Notes: generated by a model from the letters alone, not told the origin. A stretch of DNA of 64,000 nucleotides from Oryzias latipes (GCF_002234675.1 NC_019859.2:1193740-1257739), one strand, 5' to 3'; positions 1 to 11,700 are shown, counted from the first letter of the stretch. Translations and numbers: made by a program.

Positions 1-15
1 ACTTCATGATCTGAC

Positions 16-189
16 CCCAAAGCCTTCAGGTTACATTCTGGGCTCGGCAGGAGACCACACAGATGCTTCATCCCTGAATCCTGGAGCCTGTTGTCTTTCA
101 AGTCCAGTTCAGTCAGATGAGACGGGTTGGACTTCAGAGCAGCAACCAAAGCAGAACTGCTGATGTCTGACAACCTGCAGCCTCTGAGC
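16..189 (-). CDS. NLR LRR exon 3 (174 bp)
   Basis: Third 174-bp LRR exon, acceptor CTGGTTTCAG and donor GGG|GTCAGA. It encodes [20 protein letters not shown] then [20 protein letters not shown]. It is the last part of the gene inside the window; later LRR exons must lie further left. Confidence 0.88.
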
Positions 190-3100
190 CTGAAACCAGG
201 AGAAAATGGATCCGTCTGACTTTCTCTAACATGTGCAACTGGTCACTCATGCAACAATTAAATACAGTTAAGACGACGTGACTTCAGTGGAATGATCAAA
301 TCTGATCGTTTCCAATCAAATTGAATCACATCCAGTTAAATCAAACACAATCATATCTGATTGAATCCAATCAAGTCTAATTGTAATAAAAGGAAAACAA
401 TCCGATAAAATAATATCCCATCACACCAAATCATATTAGATCAAAATAAATCATATTGAATCAGATCCAACCTAATCCAGTAATATCCAATAAAATATTT
501 CTGATTAAATCAAACCAAACCAATTGAAATCAAATCCAATCAAAACAGGGAAAATAGATCAGATCTTTCTTTCAGGTATTCTAAGTACGAAGAGGACATC
601 TGACCTGAGCGCCTTCAGTTTACAGTCAGGACTTGCAAGAAGACCACACAGCTGCTTTACTGCTGGGTCCTGCAGGTCGTTGCTGCTCAGGTCCAGTTCT
701 GTCAGGTGGGATGGGTTGGACTTCAGAGCTGAGAGCAGAGCGGAGCAGCTGACCACTGACAGTCTGCAGTCCCTCAGCCTGGGTGACACCAAAGACAGAC
801 GTCCAAGTTTCTGTTGGAAGGTTGTACCTTCTGCAGGTTTCATCCAAAAAACCCCAGTACACGTGCATCCTACCTCAGAGCCGCCAGTTTACAGTTTGGA
901 CTCTCCAGTCCAGCTGACAGATGTTGGACCGCTGGACCCTCCAGGACATTGTTGCTCAGGTCCAGTTCTGCCAGATGGGATGGGTTGGACTTCATGGCTG
1001 CTGCCAGAACTTCACAGTGAGTCTCAGAGAGTCCACACCCAGAAAGTCTGTACAGCACAGAGAAATAGATCATCATCTCTGAAGCTTCCATCAGCGAAGC
1101 AGAGAGAACCAAATCTTAGAAGGACGTATTTAACCATCAAAAACATATACGCCCACAAAACTCTAAGAACCACAAACAGGATCTTGGACTAATTTTCTTC
1201 CTGAGGCAGAAAGAGTTCCAGGTGTGAAATTGAGCTCACCGTGCTGCTCTGCAGTTCCTCACAGCTGGGACGAGTCTCAGTCGACCTTCGTTTGACGTGT
1301 TGTACGCCCTCAAGTCCAGCACCTCCATGACCTCCTCTGACATCTGCAGCATGTAGGCCAGAGCCGAGCAGTGGATCTCCGAGAGCTTGCTCCTAGAGCT
1401 GGTCCCTGATGTCAGGAACTCCTGAATCTCCCGGTAAACTGAGAGATCCTTCATCTCCATCAGGCAGTGGAAGATGTTGATGCTTCTGTCAGGAGACATG
1501 TCAGGACTCTTCATCTCCTTCAGAGAGCTGATGACCTTCTGGAGGGTTTGGGGATTTTGCGTTGGAAGACCCAGAAGGCCTAAAAGTCTCTGGTTGGACT
1601 CCAACAAGAGGCCGTGAAGAAAGCGAGCAAACAGGTCTAGGTGGCCGCTCTGACTCTGCATGGCTTCCTCCAGGACTCTCCTCAGAAACACGTTCAGAGG
1701 TGGAACATGAGGCTTAAGTATTTTTTTTATATTGAATGGCTGAGCTGATCCTTCTTGGAAAGCCCCAGTAAAGTCTTCCAGGACCTCCACGTTCTTGTTG
1801 GAGTAAGAGTGGAACATGTAAACTGCAGCCAGAAACTCCTGAACACTCAGATGAACAAAGCTGTAGACCGGTTTCTGGAAGATCTCGCACTCTCTTCTGA
1901 AGATCTCAGTACAAACTCCAGAGTACACCGAGGCCTCAGTGACGTCCAGACCGCACTGCTCCAGATCTTCCTGGGAGAATATGGTGTTTTGTTTCTTCAG
2001 GTGTTCAAATGCCAGCCTCCCCAGCTTCAGGAGAACTTTCTTGTCTTTCTCTGTCAGCTCATTCCTCTGATGGAACTTCTCATTGCCCCTCTTTGACTGG
2101 ACCATCAGGAAGTGTGAGTACATGTCGGTCAGGGTCTGAGGCAGCTCTACCTTCTTCTTGGTGGTCATCACGTTCTCCAGAACCACAGCAGTGATCCAGC
2201 AGAAGATTGGGACTTCACACATGACCCGAAGGATCTTTGACTTCTTTATGTGGGCGATGATTCTGCTGGACACATCTTCATCTTTGAATCTCTTCCTGAA
2301 ATACTCCTCCATCTGTGCTTCACGGAAACCTCTCACTTCGGTGACTCTGTCCAAACAGGAAGGAGGGATCTGATTGGCTGCCACGGTCCGAGAAGTGATC
2401 CAGACCAGTGATGAGGGGAGCAGATGTCCTTGGATGAGGTTTGCCAGAAGAACATTGACTGAGGTTTTCTGCGTGACATCAGACATCACATGACTGTTTT
2501 TAAAGTCCAGAGAAAGTCTGCTTTCGTCCAGACCATCAAAGATGAACAGAAGTTTGGAGACCACCAGCTGTTCGGCTGGGATCTTCAGGAACGTCGGATG
2601 GAAACGTTGGATCAGTGTGAGAAGACTGTGCTGCTCGTCAGCGATCAGGTTCAGCTCCCTGAATGACAGAGGGACCACAGCACTGACGTCTGTGTTCTCC
2701 ACATCTCCAGCCCAGTCCAGGGTGAACCTCTGCACCAAGAACGTTTTTCCGATTCCGGCAACGCCGCTCGTTAGGACCACTCGGATGGATCCATGGTGGT
2801 CATTCAAAGGTGAGAACATCTGGTGGCAGTTGATTGGAGTGTCCTGGGTGGTGTTGGAGCTTTTCTCCAGCTGGTCCACCTCATTTTGGGCATTGACCTC
2901 TTGGGGGAGTCCCTCTGTGATGTACAGCTCTGTGTAGATCTCATGGAAGAAGGTTTCCTTTTCTGCTGTCTCGGTTCCTTCAGTGACACTTTGACATCTT
3001 CTTCTCAGGTTGGTCTGATGTTCTTCAAAACTTTTCTTCACTCTAACATCTGATAAAAACATCAAGAGGGATGAGAGTGAGATGCTGTGTTGATTTTTTT

Positions 3101-3924
3101 AGGGAAGCTGAAAGATGTCTGGTCTTACTCTCCACATCTGCGGTTGGAACATCCGCCTGCCGTCCAGAGCGTTCTTCACCCTCGGAGCAGCACTGTTGGT
3201 TGGAGGTGGAGACACCGAGCTCACAGGCTGGAACCTCCAGAACATTTTCATGTGAAGAGAGCTGATCTTCAAATTCCTCACTGCTCACCATCTCTCTGTG
3301 AACAAAACCCCACAGATGACATTTCTGTGTCTGAATCTGTGATGCAGTTTCTCCCGTGTCATCTTCTGATGACTTTGTGACAGATCCTCACAAACTCTCT
3401 TACTTTGTGTCTGAAGGTTGAAGTTCAGAAGCAAAGTTTTCAAAGTGGGCTTTGGACCAGTTGCTCGCGGTAGACAGAAGTTTTCGTTCTCCCTGCTCAT
3501 GTCTGGGGACACAAAGAGATTGTGTAACTGTAAAGTTCCTCCCCCCCAGGAGCAGCTGCAGGAATGTGAGCTGCTTTCAGGGTGGGGTTGGAGTGGACAG
3601 GTTCAACTTTCCACCTCTGTGGAGATGAACTCCACTGTGGGTCAGATCACAGCAATGATTTAACACAGAAACAAATTCTGGTTCCACATCCGGGACAGTT
3701 TATTTTGGACCCCCCACCCACCCACACACAGTTCTTCTTGCAGGACTGAAACATTTTTCAAACGTTTCTTTGTTTTCTCAAAGTTCTTACTTTGTGTCTG
3801 AAGGATCAGAGTCAGAACGGCAGCAAAGATGTTCCTGCGTTGATGTTTCACTGTTCAGCGGCTGACAGCTGGATGCTGCTGACGTAGCTCCCTTCTCCAC
3901 CTCCACCTCTCCTGAGACGTTCAT
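16..3924 (-). CDS. NLRC3-like NLR gene, 5' part (7 exons, runs off left edge)
   Basis: Cytosolic NOD-like receptor of the large fish NLR-C group, expected to sense microbial or danger signals through LRRs and oligomerise through NACHT. Seven minus-strand exons can be joined with consistent GT/AG sites and phases: 3924-3791 (from ATG), 3502-3404, 3295-3129, 3049-1240 (FISNA-NACHT), 1047-874, 778-605 and 189-16 (LRRs). Exons 1 and 2 end in phase 2, exon 3 in phase 1, exon 4 and each LRR exon in phase 2, so the frame stays open through all junctions. No PYD or CARD is visible at the N-terminus, which is an acidic, Ser/Thr-rich stretch of about 130 residues. Further LRRs and perhaps a B30.2 domain would lie left of the window. 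An additional upstream non-coding exon is possible. Domain identity is from family knowledge; the exon model is my inference from splice sites. Confidence 0.85.
290..545. repeat. degenerate ATCAAATCCA-type tandem repeat in NLR intron
   Basis: About 250 bp of loosely periodic ATCAAATC / AATCCAATC / AATCATAT words in the intron between LRR exons 2 and 3. Units are roughly 10 bp and very degenerate. The purine/pyrimidine skew is strong and there is no coding potential. Confidence 0.6.
605..778 (-). CDS. NLR LRR exon 2 (174 bp)
   Basis: Second 174-bp LRR exon, acceptor GGTGTCACCCAG and donor CTCAG|GTCAGA. It reads [20 protein letters not shown] then [20 protein letters not shown], in the same phase as its neighbour. 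The donor is GTCAGA rather than GTAAG/GTGAG, slightly weak but shared with the next LRR exon. Confidence 0.88.
874..1047 (-). CDS. NLR LRR exon 1 (174 bp)
   Basis: A standard 174-bp, 58-codon exon after acceptor TGTGCTGTACAG, ending CTGAG|GTAGGA. It encodes [20 protein letters not shown] then [20 protein letters not shown], two ribonuclease-inhibitor-type repeats. Phase 2 at both ends allows free addition or loss of such exons. Confidence 0.9.
1240..3049 (-). CDS. FISNA-NACHT exon of the NLR
   Basis: A single 1,810-bp exon, typical of fish NLR-C genes. It starts after acceptor TTTTTATCAG with [13 protein letters not shown], the fish-specific NACHT-associated (FISNA) domain of about 70 residues. 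Walker A GVAGIGKT lies at 2765-2742 and binds the ATP phosphates; the Walker B region [13 protein letters not shown] follows about 70 residues later with its acidic residues kept, then a sensor-1-like WITSR. Winged-helix and NACHT-associated regions ([17 protein letters not shown]) follow. The exon ends ...[12 protein letters not shown] before GTGAGC, in phase 2. No stop or frameshift is seen, so the ATPase module looks functional. Confidence 0.93.
3129..3295 (-). CDS. NLR exon 3 (linker to FISNA)
   Basis: A 167-bp exon from acceptor TTCACAG to donor GA|GTAAGA. It reads [17 protein letters not shown]..., acidic and Cys-containing, and ends in phase 1. That matches the FISNA-NACHT exon, which begins one base into a codon, giving [13 protein letters not shown] across the junction. 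An internal ATG at 3291 could be an alternative start if exons 1 and 2 are not used. Confidence 0.65.
3404..3502 (-). CDS. NLR exon 2 (small repeated-type exon)
   Basis: A 99-bp exon between an acceptor TGTCCCCAG (ending 3503) and a donor ACACAAA|GTAAGA. With two bases carried from exon 1 it reads [16 protein letters not shown]... and ends ...QPSDTK, echoing exon 1. The length is a multiple of three, so skipping or repeating it would keep the frame. No known domain is recognised. Confidence 0.6.
3791..3924 (-). CDS. NLR exon 1 (start codon exon)
   Basis: Begins with ATG (3924-3922) and encodes [15 protein letters not shown]... for 44 codons plus two bases, ending CAGACACAAA before a GTAAGA donor. 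The encoded end is ...SDPSDTK, the same ending as exon 2, which suggests the two small exons are duplicates. The ATG is the first in frame after a non-coding stretch, and the reading frame joins exon 2 cleanly. The peptide is polar and unstructured in appearance. Confidence 0.6.
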
Positions 3925-4399
3925 CTTCCACTGGGAGTTGGAGGTTGAACCAACATCAGACACTGAAGGACGTGGACGTTATTTACCAACATCAAAGCAC
4001 ACAAATATATGGCACAGAAACACACACGCCAACATACGCCCTGTTCTTCTCAACAGTCCTAAGCAGCGTTGACTTTGCTGTTTCAGGTTCTCACAGCAGG
4101 AGCATCAAAGAACATGAAGGACGTTCCTGAAACTCTCACCTGCTTCCTGCGTCCAAACCCCAGCAGCTTCCCTCTCCGTCTGTCTGGATCGTACCTGTTC
4201 TACCGGAACAGAGGTGCTCCTCCTTCCATCACAGAGGTTCATGTCATCGTGTGGGCGTGGCTTAAGCACAGGAGTTTCCAACTGTCCTCCAGCGGCTTCG
4301 CTGCGTGTTTTCTGCACTTGGAGGCATCTTGTAGAACCAGTTCCAGCAAACAAAAACGTCTTTCAGATGCTGAACATGATTCACGTGAGTTTCCACAAC
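3925..4399. other. 5' flank of the NLR gene, no feature recognised
   Basis: Unique-looking sequence upstream of the NLR start codon on the minus strand. It may hold a promoter or a non-coding first exon, but I see no TATA box or domain-coding exon that I can defend. Confidence 0.4.
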
Positions 4400-5205
4400 A
4401 AACAGCAGTTTTACAGTTTTATTTTATTGTTTCCACTCAATTTCAAAAACCGGCTTCCATTTCTCAAAATACATTCACGATTATCTGAAACAGCACACTC
4501 AATTAGCAGAATTCCTAGATTGTTTGCAAAAAGACACACTTCAGTCTGAACATACACACGTATTTGTGAAAATGCTGTTGGTTTTCCTTTAACCCACACA
4601 GTCATCAGTGATCAGACACTGTTGCAGACAGTCTGTGAGAACTAAAAAACACAATTGTAGAAAAACACAGTTTTAAGAAATAGTGCTAGATATTTGGCCA
4701 GATATTGTTGTGTAAGGGATCATTTTGATGACAACACAAAATAGTGACAAACACACAACAACCTTCATGACTAGTTTGAGACAAATGGAGAAAAGAGGAA
4801 CACTATCATCAGAGTCTTCCTCACTCTTCTTCTAGCTCCTTCCATTTCTGATGGACACAGGTGAACTCACCTGCTGCCTGTCACAGCACACCTGAGTGCT
4901 GCGTGTTCAGATCAGCACACGTGTGCTTCCACACAGTGTGGATGTGAGTTTCCAGTTTGGGTATTTGTGAGGTCATTGGCAATCCGGGGCTCTGTAATAA
5001 CAAGGAAGAAACCTCACAATCCGTTTGTGTTGAAATGTTTGTTCAGTTTGACAAATCACTGTGTGTAACGCTTTGCAAAAGGAGTCATGCAGGCGTTGTG
5101 TGTCACGTTGTGCAAATCTGTGGTTCTGTTTTGCACCTTGGTGTAAAATTTTGTAACTCATGTGAATGTTTTTTTTAGAGTGTAAACAATCGTAAAAAAC
5201 TGCAA
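4400..5205. mobile_element. candidate MITE with degenerate inverted ends
   Basis: The left end TTTTACAGTTTTATTTTATT and the inverse of the right end TTTTGCAGTTTTTTACGATT share the pattern TTTTxCAGTTTT...ATTGTTTxCACTC. This suggests a non-autonomous DNA transposon of about 800 bp with decayed terminal inverted repeats. There is no transposase ORF inside. No clear target duplication was found, so the family assignment is open. Confidence 0.35.
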
Positions 5206-6013
5206 AAAAGGCATTTCCTGTAAAAATCTGACATTTTCAAAAAGAACCTCAGCAGTTTTTGAATGTTTGTTTCCAGTGACTCATAAGGGAAGAACTTCAG
5301 AACCTGGAGTCTACAGAACCTTCAGTCAGGAACCCCTCACTTGTGTTTCAGTGAAAACCTTTCAGCATCTGCAGTTGAAGAGCAGATTCCAGTTTTCTGT
5401 CAGACATGAGGCGCTTTTACTTTGAAAAGCTCCTGTTTTTATGGATGCAGTTCTGCTTTTCACCCTCTGGGTTCTCGATCACAAACTGAAAACTTCTGGA
5501 CTCGCTGATGCTGTTTGCAAACAGATTTGAATCGTTCTGACCTGCAGATGGTCAGAGTCTTGGTCTCTGATAAACTCAATACGCAGACGATATTGATCTA
5601 TTATTGATCTGATCGGTTCAAATCATGGATGATGTCACAGATCAGACATGGAACACGTGGTTTGCTGAGGTGAACATTTTTTAGAATCTGAGTTGGATTT
5701 TGAGTTGTAGGAAGAAGGACGTTCCTTCTGTCACTTTGGATTCTGAGGTCCAAATGGTGGATGAATGTACGTTTTTGGAGGTCTGAAGATCTGAGCTCAA
5801 ACACAATCCAGACGTTCAAAAGTCTCTTAGAGAAACCAAAGTGATCTTCTGATCCTTTCTGGTGATGAGAGTCTCTCCTCTGTTTCTGTGTGGTTTAGGA
5901 AAGGAAACAGAGACAGAGATGTCCGCTCTGCTCTCAGGACATCCTGGTCCTGGAGGAGATTGACAGATCTGGACTTTTAACGGGAGCTTTCCAGATCTTC
6001 AGAGACTCCTCTG
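5206..6013. other. no feature seen
   Basis: Unique-looking sequence without a supported ORF, RNA or repeat. Short ORFs here have no recognisable domain. Confidence 0.5.
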
Positions 6014-6075
6014 GACTCCCTGCTACAGAGATCTCCTGCCCTCGGGAAGTCAGGAGATCTCTGTAGCCGGGAGTC
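6014..6075. repeat. near-perfect hairpin, 25-nt arms
   Basis: Arms 6014-6038 (GACTCCCTGCTACAGAGATC + TCCTG) and 6051-6075 pair with a single mismatch around a 12-nt loop. It stands alone, with no matching flanking repeat. It could be a precursor-miRNA-like hairpin, the fused ends of a deleted MITE, or chance palindromy. Confidence 0.6.
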
Positions 6076-6330
6076 ACGTCATGTCAGACGTTTCTCTCCA
6101 TGAGCTGTGATGACCTTTAATGATTTTCTTTGATGCAGCTCAGATCTTTTCCTAAATTCAGAGTTCCTGTTGTTTCTTTGTGTTCAGGGTGCTGGATGTG
6201 AGGCGTCCCGGTTTCACCTGCTGCCTCCTGACAGGTGGAGGGAGGCTCGGTGAGCGGGGTCATGTTGTGTCTCTGTTTGTGTTTTGTCTGTTTACACGAT
6301 GACATCATGAAAGGGCTTTGGAACTGAGCT

Positions 6331-7153
6331 ATTTAATAAAAATAGTGGATTTGTCATGGTGCCTATGGCAGCTCTCCTCCCCCTCCCCTCTCTGCTCTGT
6401 TCCTGATCATCAGCAGCTGTGGACACTCAGCTCATCAGCTCCAGTCCTTCTTAGGGAGATCCAGATCCACCATTCATTGCCAGCTCATTGCTCCTCTACA
6501 GTACTAGTCTGGTCGCCCATGTATCTCGTTCATGTTATACGCCTTGCCTTCAGGAATTACCATCCACAAGTGTCCACCTGTGTTCCAGCTCCAGAGCTCT
6601 CCCCACGCCACGACTGCTGATTGACGGCCTCCACGTCAAGTTCTCCAAGTCCGTTCTCTGCCGAGTCCCTCCAGCCACGCCACAGCCGAGCATCCCTTTC
6701 CTCATCGCTCCTCTCTTCCACTGGACTCCACTTCACCAATCTTTGTTGGAAACTCATCCAGGAATAATAAATCTTCTAACTTACCTTCTCGTTCTCCTGT
6801 GCTCCTTCTGGGTTCCAGCGTCTGGGTCTGCCTCGTTTTCATGACAGGATTAGATTTATCTGTTCTTTTCCAGAAGCTCAAAGTTCTTCCAATGTGTCCA
6901 TCATGTGACCATTCATTCATTCTTGGTGATGATGGTAGCTACTGATGTAGCCACAGCTGCCCTGGGGCAGACTGAAAGAGGCGTGGCTGCCAGTTGGCGC
7001 CTACGGCCTCTCTGACCATCACCGGGACATTCATCCACCAGTGGAGACACACTGGAGGCAGGGGGGTGAAGTGTCTTGAACAAAGGACACGACGACGGTG
7101 GACTGTGGGGAGCGGACTGGCGACCTGCTGGACCGTCTGAGCCACTGCTGCCC
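6331..7153 (-). mobile_element. tRNA-derived SINE, split by a solo LTR
   Basis: Read on the minus strand from 7153 it starts GGCAGCAGTGGCTCAGACGG (tRNA-like head), then GTGTCCTTTGTTCAAGACAC, GGGCAGCTGTGGCTACATCA and the tail AACTTTGAGCTTCTGGAAAAG...AAATCTAATCC. These are the blocks of a widespread teleost SINE, also present at 53.9 kb on the other strand. The tail is interrupted at GGATT by the solo LTR, and a 20-bp tail remnant lies beyond it (6331-6351). Confidence 0.7.
6352..6846 (+). mobile_element. solo LTR (Ty3/gypsy-like), 495 bp
   Basis: Starts TGTCATGG and ends TTTCATGACA, giving the TG...CA ends and short inverted TGTCATG/CATGACA expected of an LTR. A perfect 5-bp target duplication GGATT flanks it (6347-6351 and 6847-6851). 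AATAAA at 6766-6771 sits in the 3' part, so it reads on the plus strand. No internal retroelement sequence remains, as expected after LTR-LTR recombination. Family placement beyond LTR retrotransposon is inference. Confidence 0.8.
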
Positions 7154-7689
7154 GTGAACCAGGTTCTCCTTCAGATCCAGAGCAGCTAAACTGTTCTCTG
7201 AAATGCAGTCGGACTGCTCCTGATCAGCTGACTGTTGCGAAACTTGCAGCTTCATCTCTGAATTCATGTGTGACGCAGGACGGCACCTCAGGTCTGTGCA
7301 GAACCAACGGAAGAAACCATTCTTTAGAAAATGTTTGTCAGAGAACACAGCCAGACTTTCATGGTTCATCGGTCATGCAGTGACAGGATTGTGGTCAGAA
7401 ATACTCGTCTGCGTTTTCAGATGAAGGGATCAGCAGACCGTCTCAGCTCTGTTGGGTTATTTTTGGATTTGTTTTCCAGAACTGGAAAGTTTAGAACCTT
7501 CAAACTGATTCCCATCTTCATTCCTCCTGCATGATGTGACGACAGACGTTTCAGTGAGTTTGTTCTGTTGACACAGAGATTTGGCGAAAGGACTCAGAAA
7601 ACAAACCTACGAAAACAGATTTCTGGATTTCTGTTCAATCGTGTCTTCTTTTTATCCAAATATTTTACAGAACTCTGGCCACTTGGATG
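7154..7689. other. no feature seen
   Basis: No ORF with a recognisable domain and no clear repeat on either strand. Confidence 0.45.
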
Positions 7690-7865
7690 AAGGCGGGGGA
7701 CGTCCTGGACAGGTTGCCAGTCTGTCTCAGGGCCACAATCACACTCATACAGTCTCACATTCAGACCCAGAGACAATTTAGAGGAACCGATGAACCTGTG
7801 AAGCATGTTTTTGGACGGTGGGAGGAAGCAGCAGAAAACCCACACATGCAGGGGGAGAACATGCT
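7690..7865 (+). repeat. dispersed fish repeat fragment
   Basis: Contains the familiar block order GACAGGTTGCCAGTCTGTC, GACAATTTAGAGGAACCGAT, GTTTTTGGACGGTGGGAGGA and GGGGAGAACATGC, a fragment common in fish and other vertebrate genomes. Parent element not identified. Confidence 0.55.
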
Positions 7866-8795
7866 ATCCTACTTTAAAATAACCTCATCTAGAAGGTTTT
7901 CACTGAGATCTCTTTCATGTCTAAAAACTGGTTAGAAGAAGTGACAAAAATGAGCCAAATGCCCCATTGCTTCCTGGGATACCATGTCCCATACATGAAG
8001 GATAGACTGCAGTTTTTAAAGTAACTATAAGTTACAGAGTAACTGGACTTGTAAAGTATCCGTGTCACACTGACTGCTACCTCATCAAGATCAAATGTAT
8101 CCACAAACACGACACATGGAGTTTTTAAAATATCCCAGAATAACAATCAGACGTGATCAGACCTTCATCAACCATTAATTTAACAAACTATTTATCAGGG
8201 ATTATCGTTTACACGAGAGATACTAGCTATAGAATAAAAATGAGATTAATGTGATAAAAATGACCACGCTAAATAATCTGTAATTAATCACAATTAGGGA
8301 AATAATTTGACACCCCTGATGAAACAAATGTATTTAATACACATTAGTACTACTTGTGGAAAAAAACAGTTTTATTTTTATTTATTGGCTACAGGAACAA
8401 GACATTAATAAACATTCCTGTCATTATGTCAGAGTTAGCCTAAGGACTATTTTTCATCTATAGATGTTAAAATCTCCCTGAAAGATCAAAATAAGATTAC
8501 ATATTTACATCACATTACTTACATATATCAAACAATACATTCAGTAAAACTAGCAGTTCACCTAAGAGTAAATTAGCAATAAAAAAAATGAAATCTATTA
8601 AATGTGCTAATCTGTTATCCACTTACTCTCTAGGATCAAATGAAGGTCCAGCTGCCACATTTTCTTTTGAAATTAGTGTCTATTTTTTGAAGGGTTTCAA
8701 GGTTATTTTAAATGTGTAGTTTTACAAGCCACCTCTAGATGGCGCTCAAAATATGTTAGAAAATCGGAGTAGAAAAAGAGAAACAAGAGCACGAA
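7866..8795. other. AT-rich spacer, no gene seen
   Basis: AT-rich sequence. A stretch near 8250-8325 resembles the (T/C)TAATCACAATTAG...TTTGACACCCCTGA words seen in many fish repeats, but it is too short to classify. Confidence 0.4.
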
Positions 8796-11700
8796 GTTTT
8801 TTTTTTTATTGAACTTCAAACAAAAATAGACATGGCTACAACAGAAAGAAACAAAGAAGAATAAAATACAAATAAAAGAATAAGAAACATTAAAAGTGTA
8901 GTTTACAACACTAGGGATTGTCAAACAACATGTGATCTTCAATGAAAATAGACAGTTTTATTGCATTTTTGTTTTTTATTAATTTCAGAGATTTAAAATA
9001 TAAACTGATTTCTTTATGAAATTTATTGAATATTGGTTTGATTTTTAAGAATCTGCTCTTATGAATGAAACATTTCCCAGATATTAATAAAGTATTGAAT
9101 GTCAAGTCGAATAGATTATCACCAGAAACGACTCCATATAATATCACTTCAAATCAAATCAAACTTTATTTATAAAGCACTTTCATTTAAAAATATAGCA
9201 CAAAGTGTTTTACATTAAAACACAACAAAATATAAAAAATAATGATTAAAATACAAAAGCCCAAAAATTTAAAAAATAAAATAAAATAGGGTCCCCCTCC
9301 CCGTACCTAGCCCCCCACTCCTTTCACACCTCCCACCCCTTAAGTGATGGCAATGGACAATGAGAAATAGGCTGAGCACAAAAACAGGATGCTGGAAACG
9401 CTGATAATTGGAACCTCCCCCTCCGTGAACAGCCGCATAGACAGCCAAATGCAGCATCACAGGCGGGGACCGCTCCACCACAGCTAAGCGGTGATGCAGG
9501 TCCCCATCCAGAGCCGCAGTGGCTGAACAGCCGCCGACCCAGAGGGAGAGGTTCCAGCTGAGGAAGCACCGGAAATAAAAATGAATAAAAATGAGAATAA
9601 ACAAGTAAACATATTGATAAAAACAATAAAACATTGAAATAAGGTAAATTAAATAAACGCGTTAAAAATCAGGTTCAAGTTCATAAAACAAGATAAAATG
9701 GATAAATAAATAAATAAAATAAAAATAAAAAGTACGTATAAATAAATAACTGAATAAATACATAAAAGCAGTAAAGCATTAGCTAAAAGCCAGGTTAAAC
9801 AGATGGTTCTTGAGCCTTTTCCTAAAAGCATTAATGCTCTCTGCGGCTCTCAGGTCCTCTGGCAGACTGTTCCATAAACGGTGACCATAGTGCTGAAACG
9901 CAGCCTCTCTGTAGGTTTTAGTTTTTACAAATGGAATGGTTAACAGACCAGAGCCAGAGGATCTCAGGGTCCGCGAGGGTTCATATCTTACTAAAAAGTC
10001 TGATAAATAAGAAGGGGCAAGACCGTTAAGACATTTAAAAACGGTTAAAAGTATCTTAAAATCAGTCCTGAAGCATATGGGGAGCCAATGCAGGGATTTT
10101 AAAATTTAAGTGTTTTGTAATTGAATAGAAATAGGAAAAGGAAACTTTGAGGAGCACCAACAAAAAAAATCCTCCCAAAAACTGTAAACATATTCACATT
10201 TCAATATACAATATACAATAAATTTCACATTCAAAATACAGATGATCCAGTGATTCTATATTTATGTCACAGAAACAACAGTTATTTTCTGGAAAACCAA
10301 AACATATGTGTAATAGTTCCTTGTATGGATAAACTGCATTATTTTAAAATGGATTTCTTTGTATTTTGGAAAAATGGGATGTTTAGTAAACTGAGATCTT
10401 AAGTGTCTTATTTCCTCTTTTGTGTAACTCTGTGACATAGAATGATGTTTGTTTGTTTGTTGGAAACAGTTCTCAGATCGTATAAATGAGTTCTATAGTT
10501 TTGAGTTAAGCGGTCGACCATCAAACAACAGAGATGGAAGCTGGACTTGAACATCATGAACCAGACTGGAGGACATTTGGACCAAAGTCTGAGGCTTTGA
10601 TCACATTGTTGGATTGTTTTCTATCATTTAATTTAAATTTACTGGAAAAAGTTTCAAATGAGATAATGTTTCCATTATCATTCATAATATGTATTAATGA
10701 CCAAATACTGTCATCAATCCAATGTTTGTAAAATATTGATTTGTTCCTACATAAAATATCCCAACAGTTCCATATGGAGTATTGTGTGGACTACAGTTAT
10801 GTTTGTAGAGGAGTTTCCATACAGTAACAGCTGCTGATGATGAGTAGAAAGTTTAATAGGAAGTTTTCTGTAATCAAAATCACATTTTAGGAGGAGAGAA
10901 GATGTTTGAAGGAATATGAAACCAAATATTTCTCCCATTTTGCAGAAAAAACTTAAGCCAGTTCATTTGAATCATAGCATCCAAACTTTCTAAGTCTGAG
11001 GCTTTAAGTCCACCTTCACTGTAATCCTGAATTATTGTTCTTTTTTTATGGAATTAATTTTGTTTTTCCAGATGAAGTTGAAATTGTTCGGGTTTATTGC
11101 TTTCCTATGCTGGATATATGAATCTGGATCATCATTCTAATTTAGTGAGAAACACTCTGAATAGAAATGTCTCGCTGTGACCAGATGTTTACATTAACTT
11201 ACATTTTTCTAAAGTTTTCCATAAGTTCATTTCCTCCATTGTTTTACTGTCTTTGGTGATCTGAACTAAATATATTTCACAGCAGTCCTAACAGGAATGT
11301 TATGAAGGACTGACTGATCAGAATGGAGAACTGGCAACAATTCACATTTGCTGAGATTCAGTTTGAAACCAGATTCTTTAGAGAAGAAATCCAGGTTCTG
11401 AATGATGTCAGGTGTTTGATGACTGTCCTTCATGAATGTGGGCGTGTCGTCTGCCAGCTGAGTCATCAATAACTGTTCTCCCAGAACATTGAGTTTACAG
11501 AAACCAGAGTTATTTAGAAGTATTGATAACATTTCTGTTGCTGTTATAAAAAGTAATGGTGAGATTCTATCTATTCTAACAAATTCCTTTGTTAATTAAA
11601 AACCTGGGAGAAATGCCGTTTGGTAAAATAACGACACTGTTTGTATCATTATAGATTGTTTGAACAAAACTTATGAAATTAGGTCCAAATCCAAATAATT

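Noticed and set aside
9269-9634. Minus-strand open frames of 100-121 codons in the L2 3' region
   Set aside because: Low-complexity hydrophobic translation of an A/T-rich 3' UTR, no domain.
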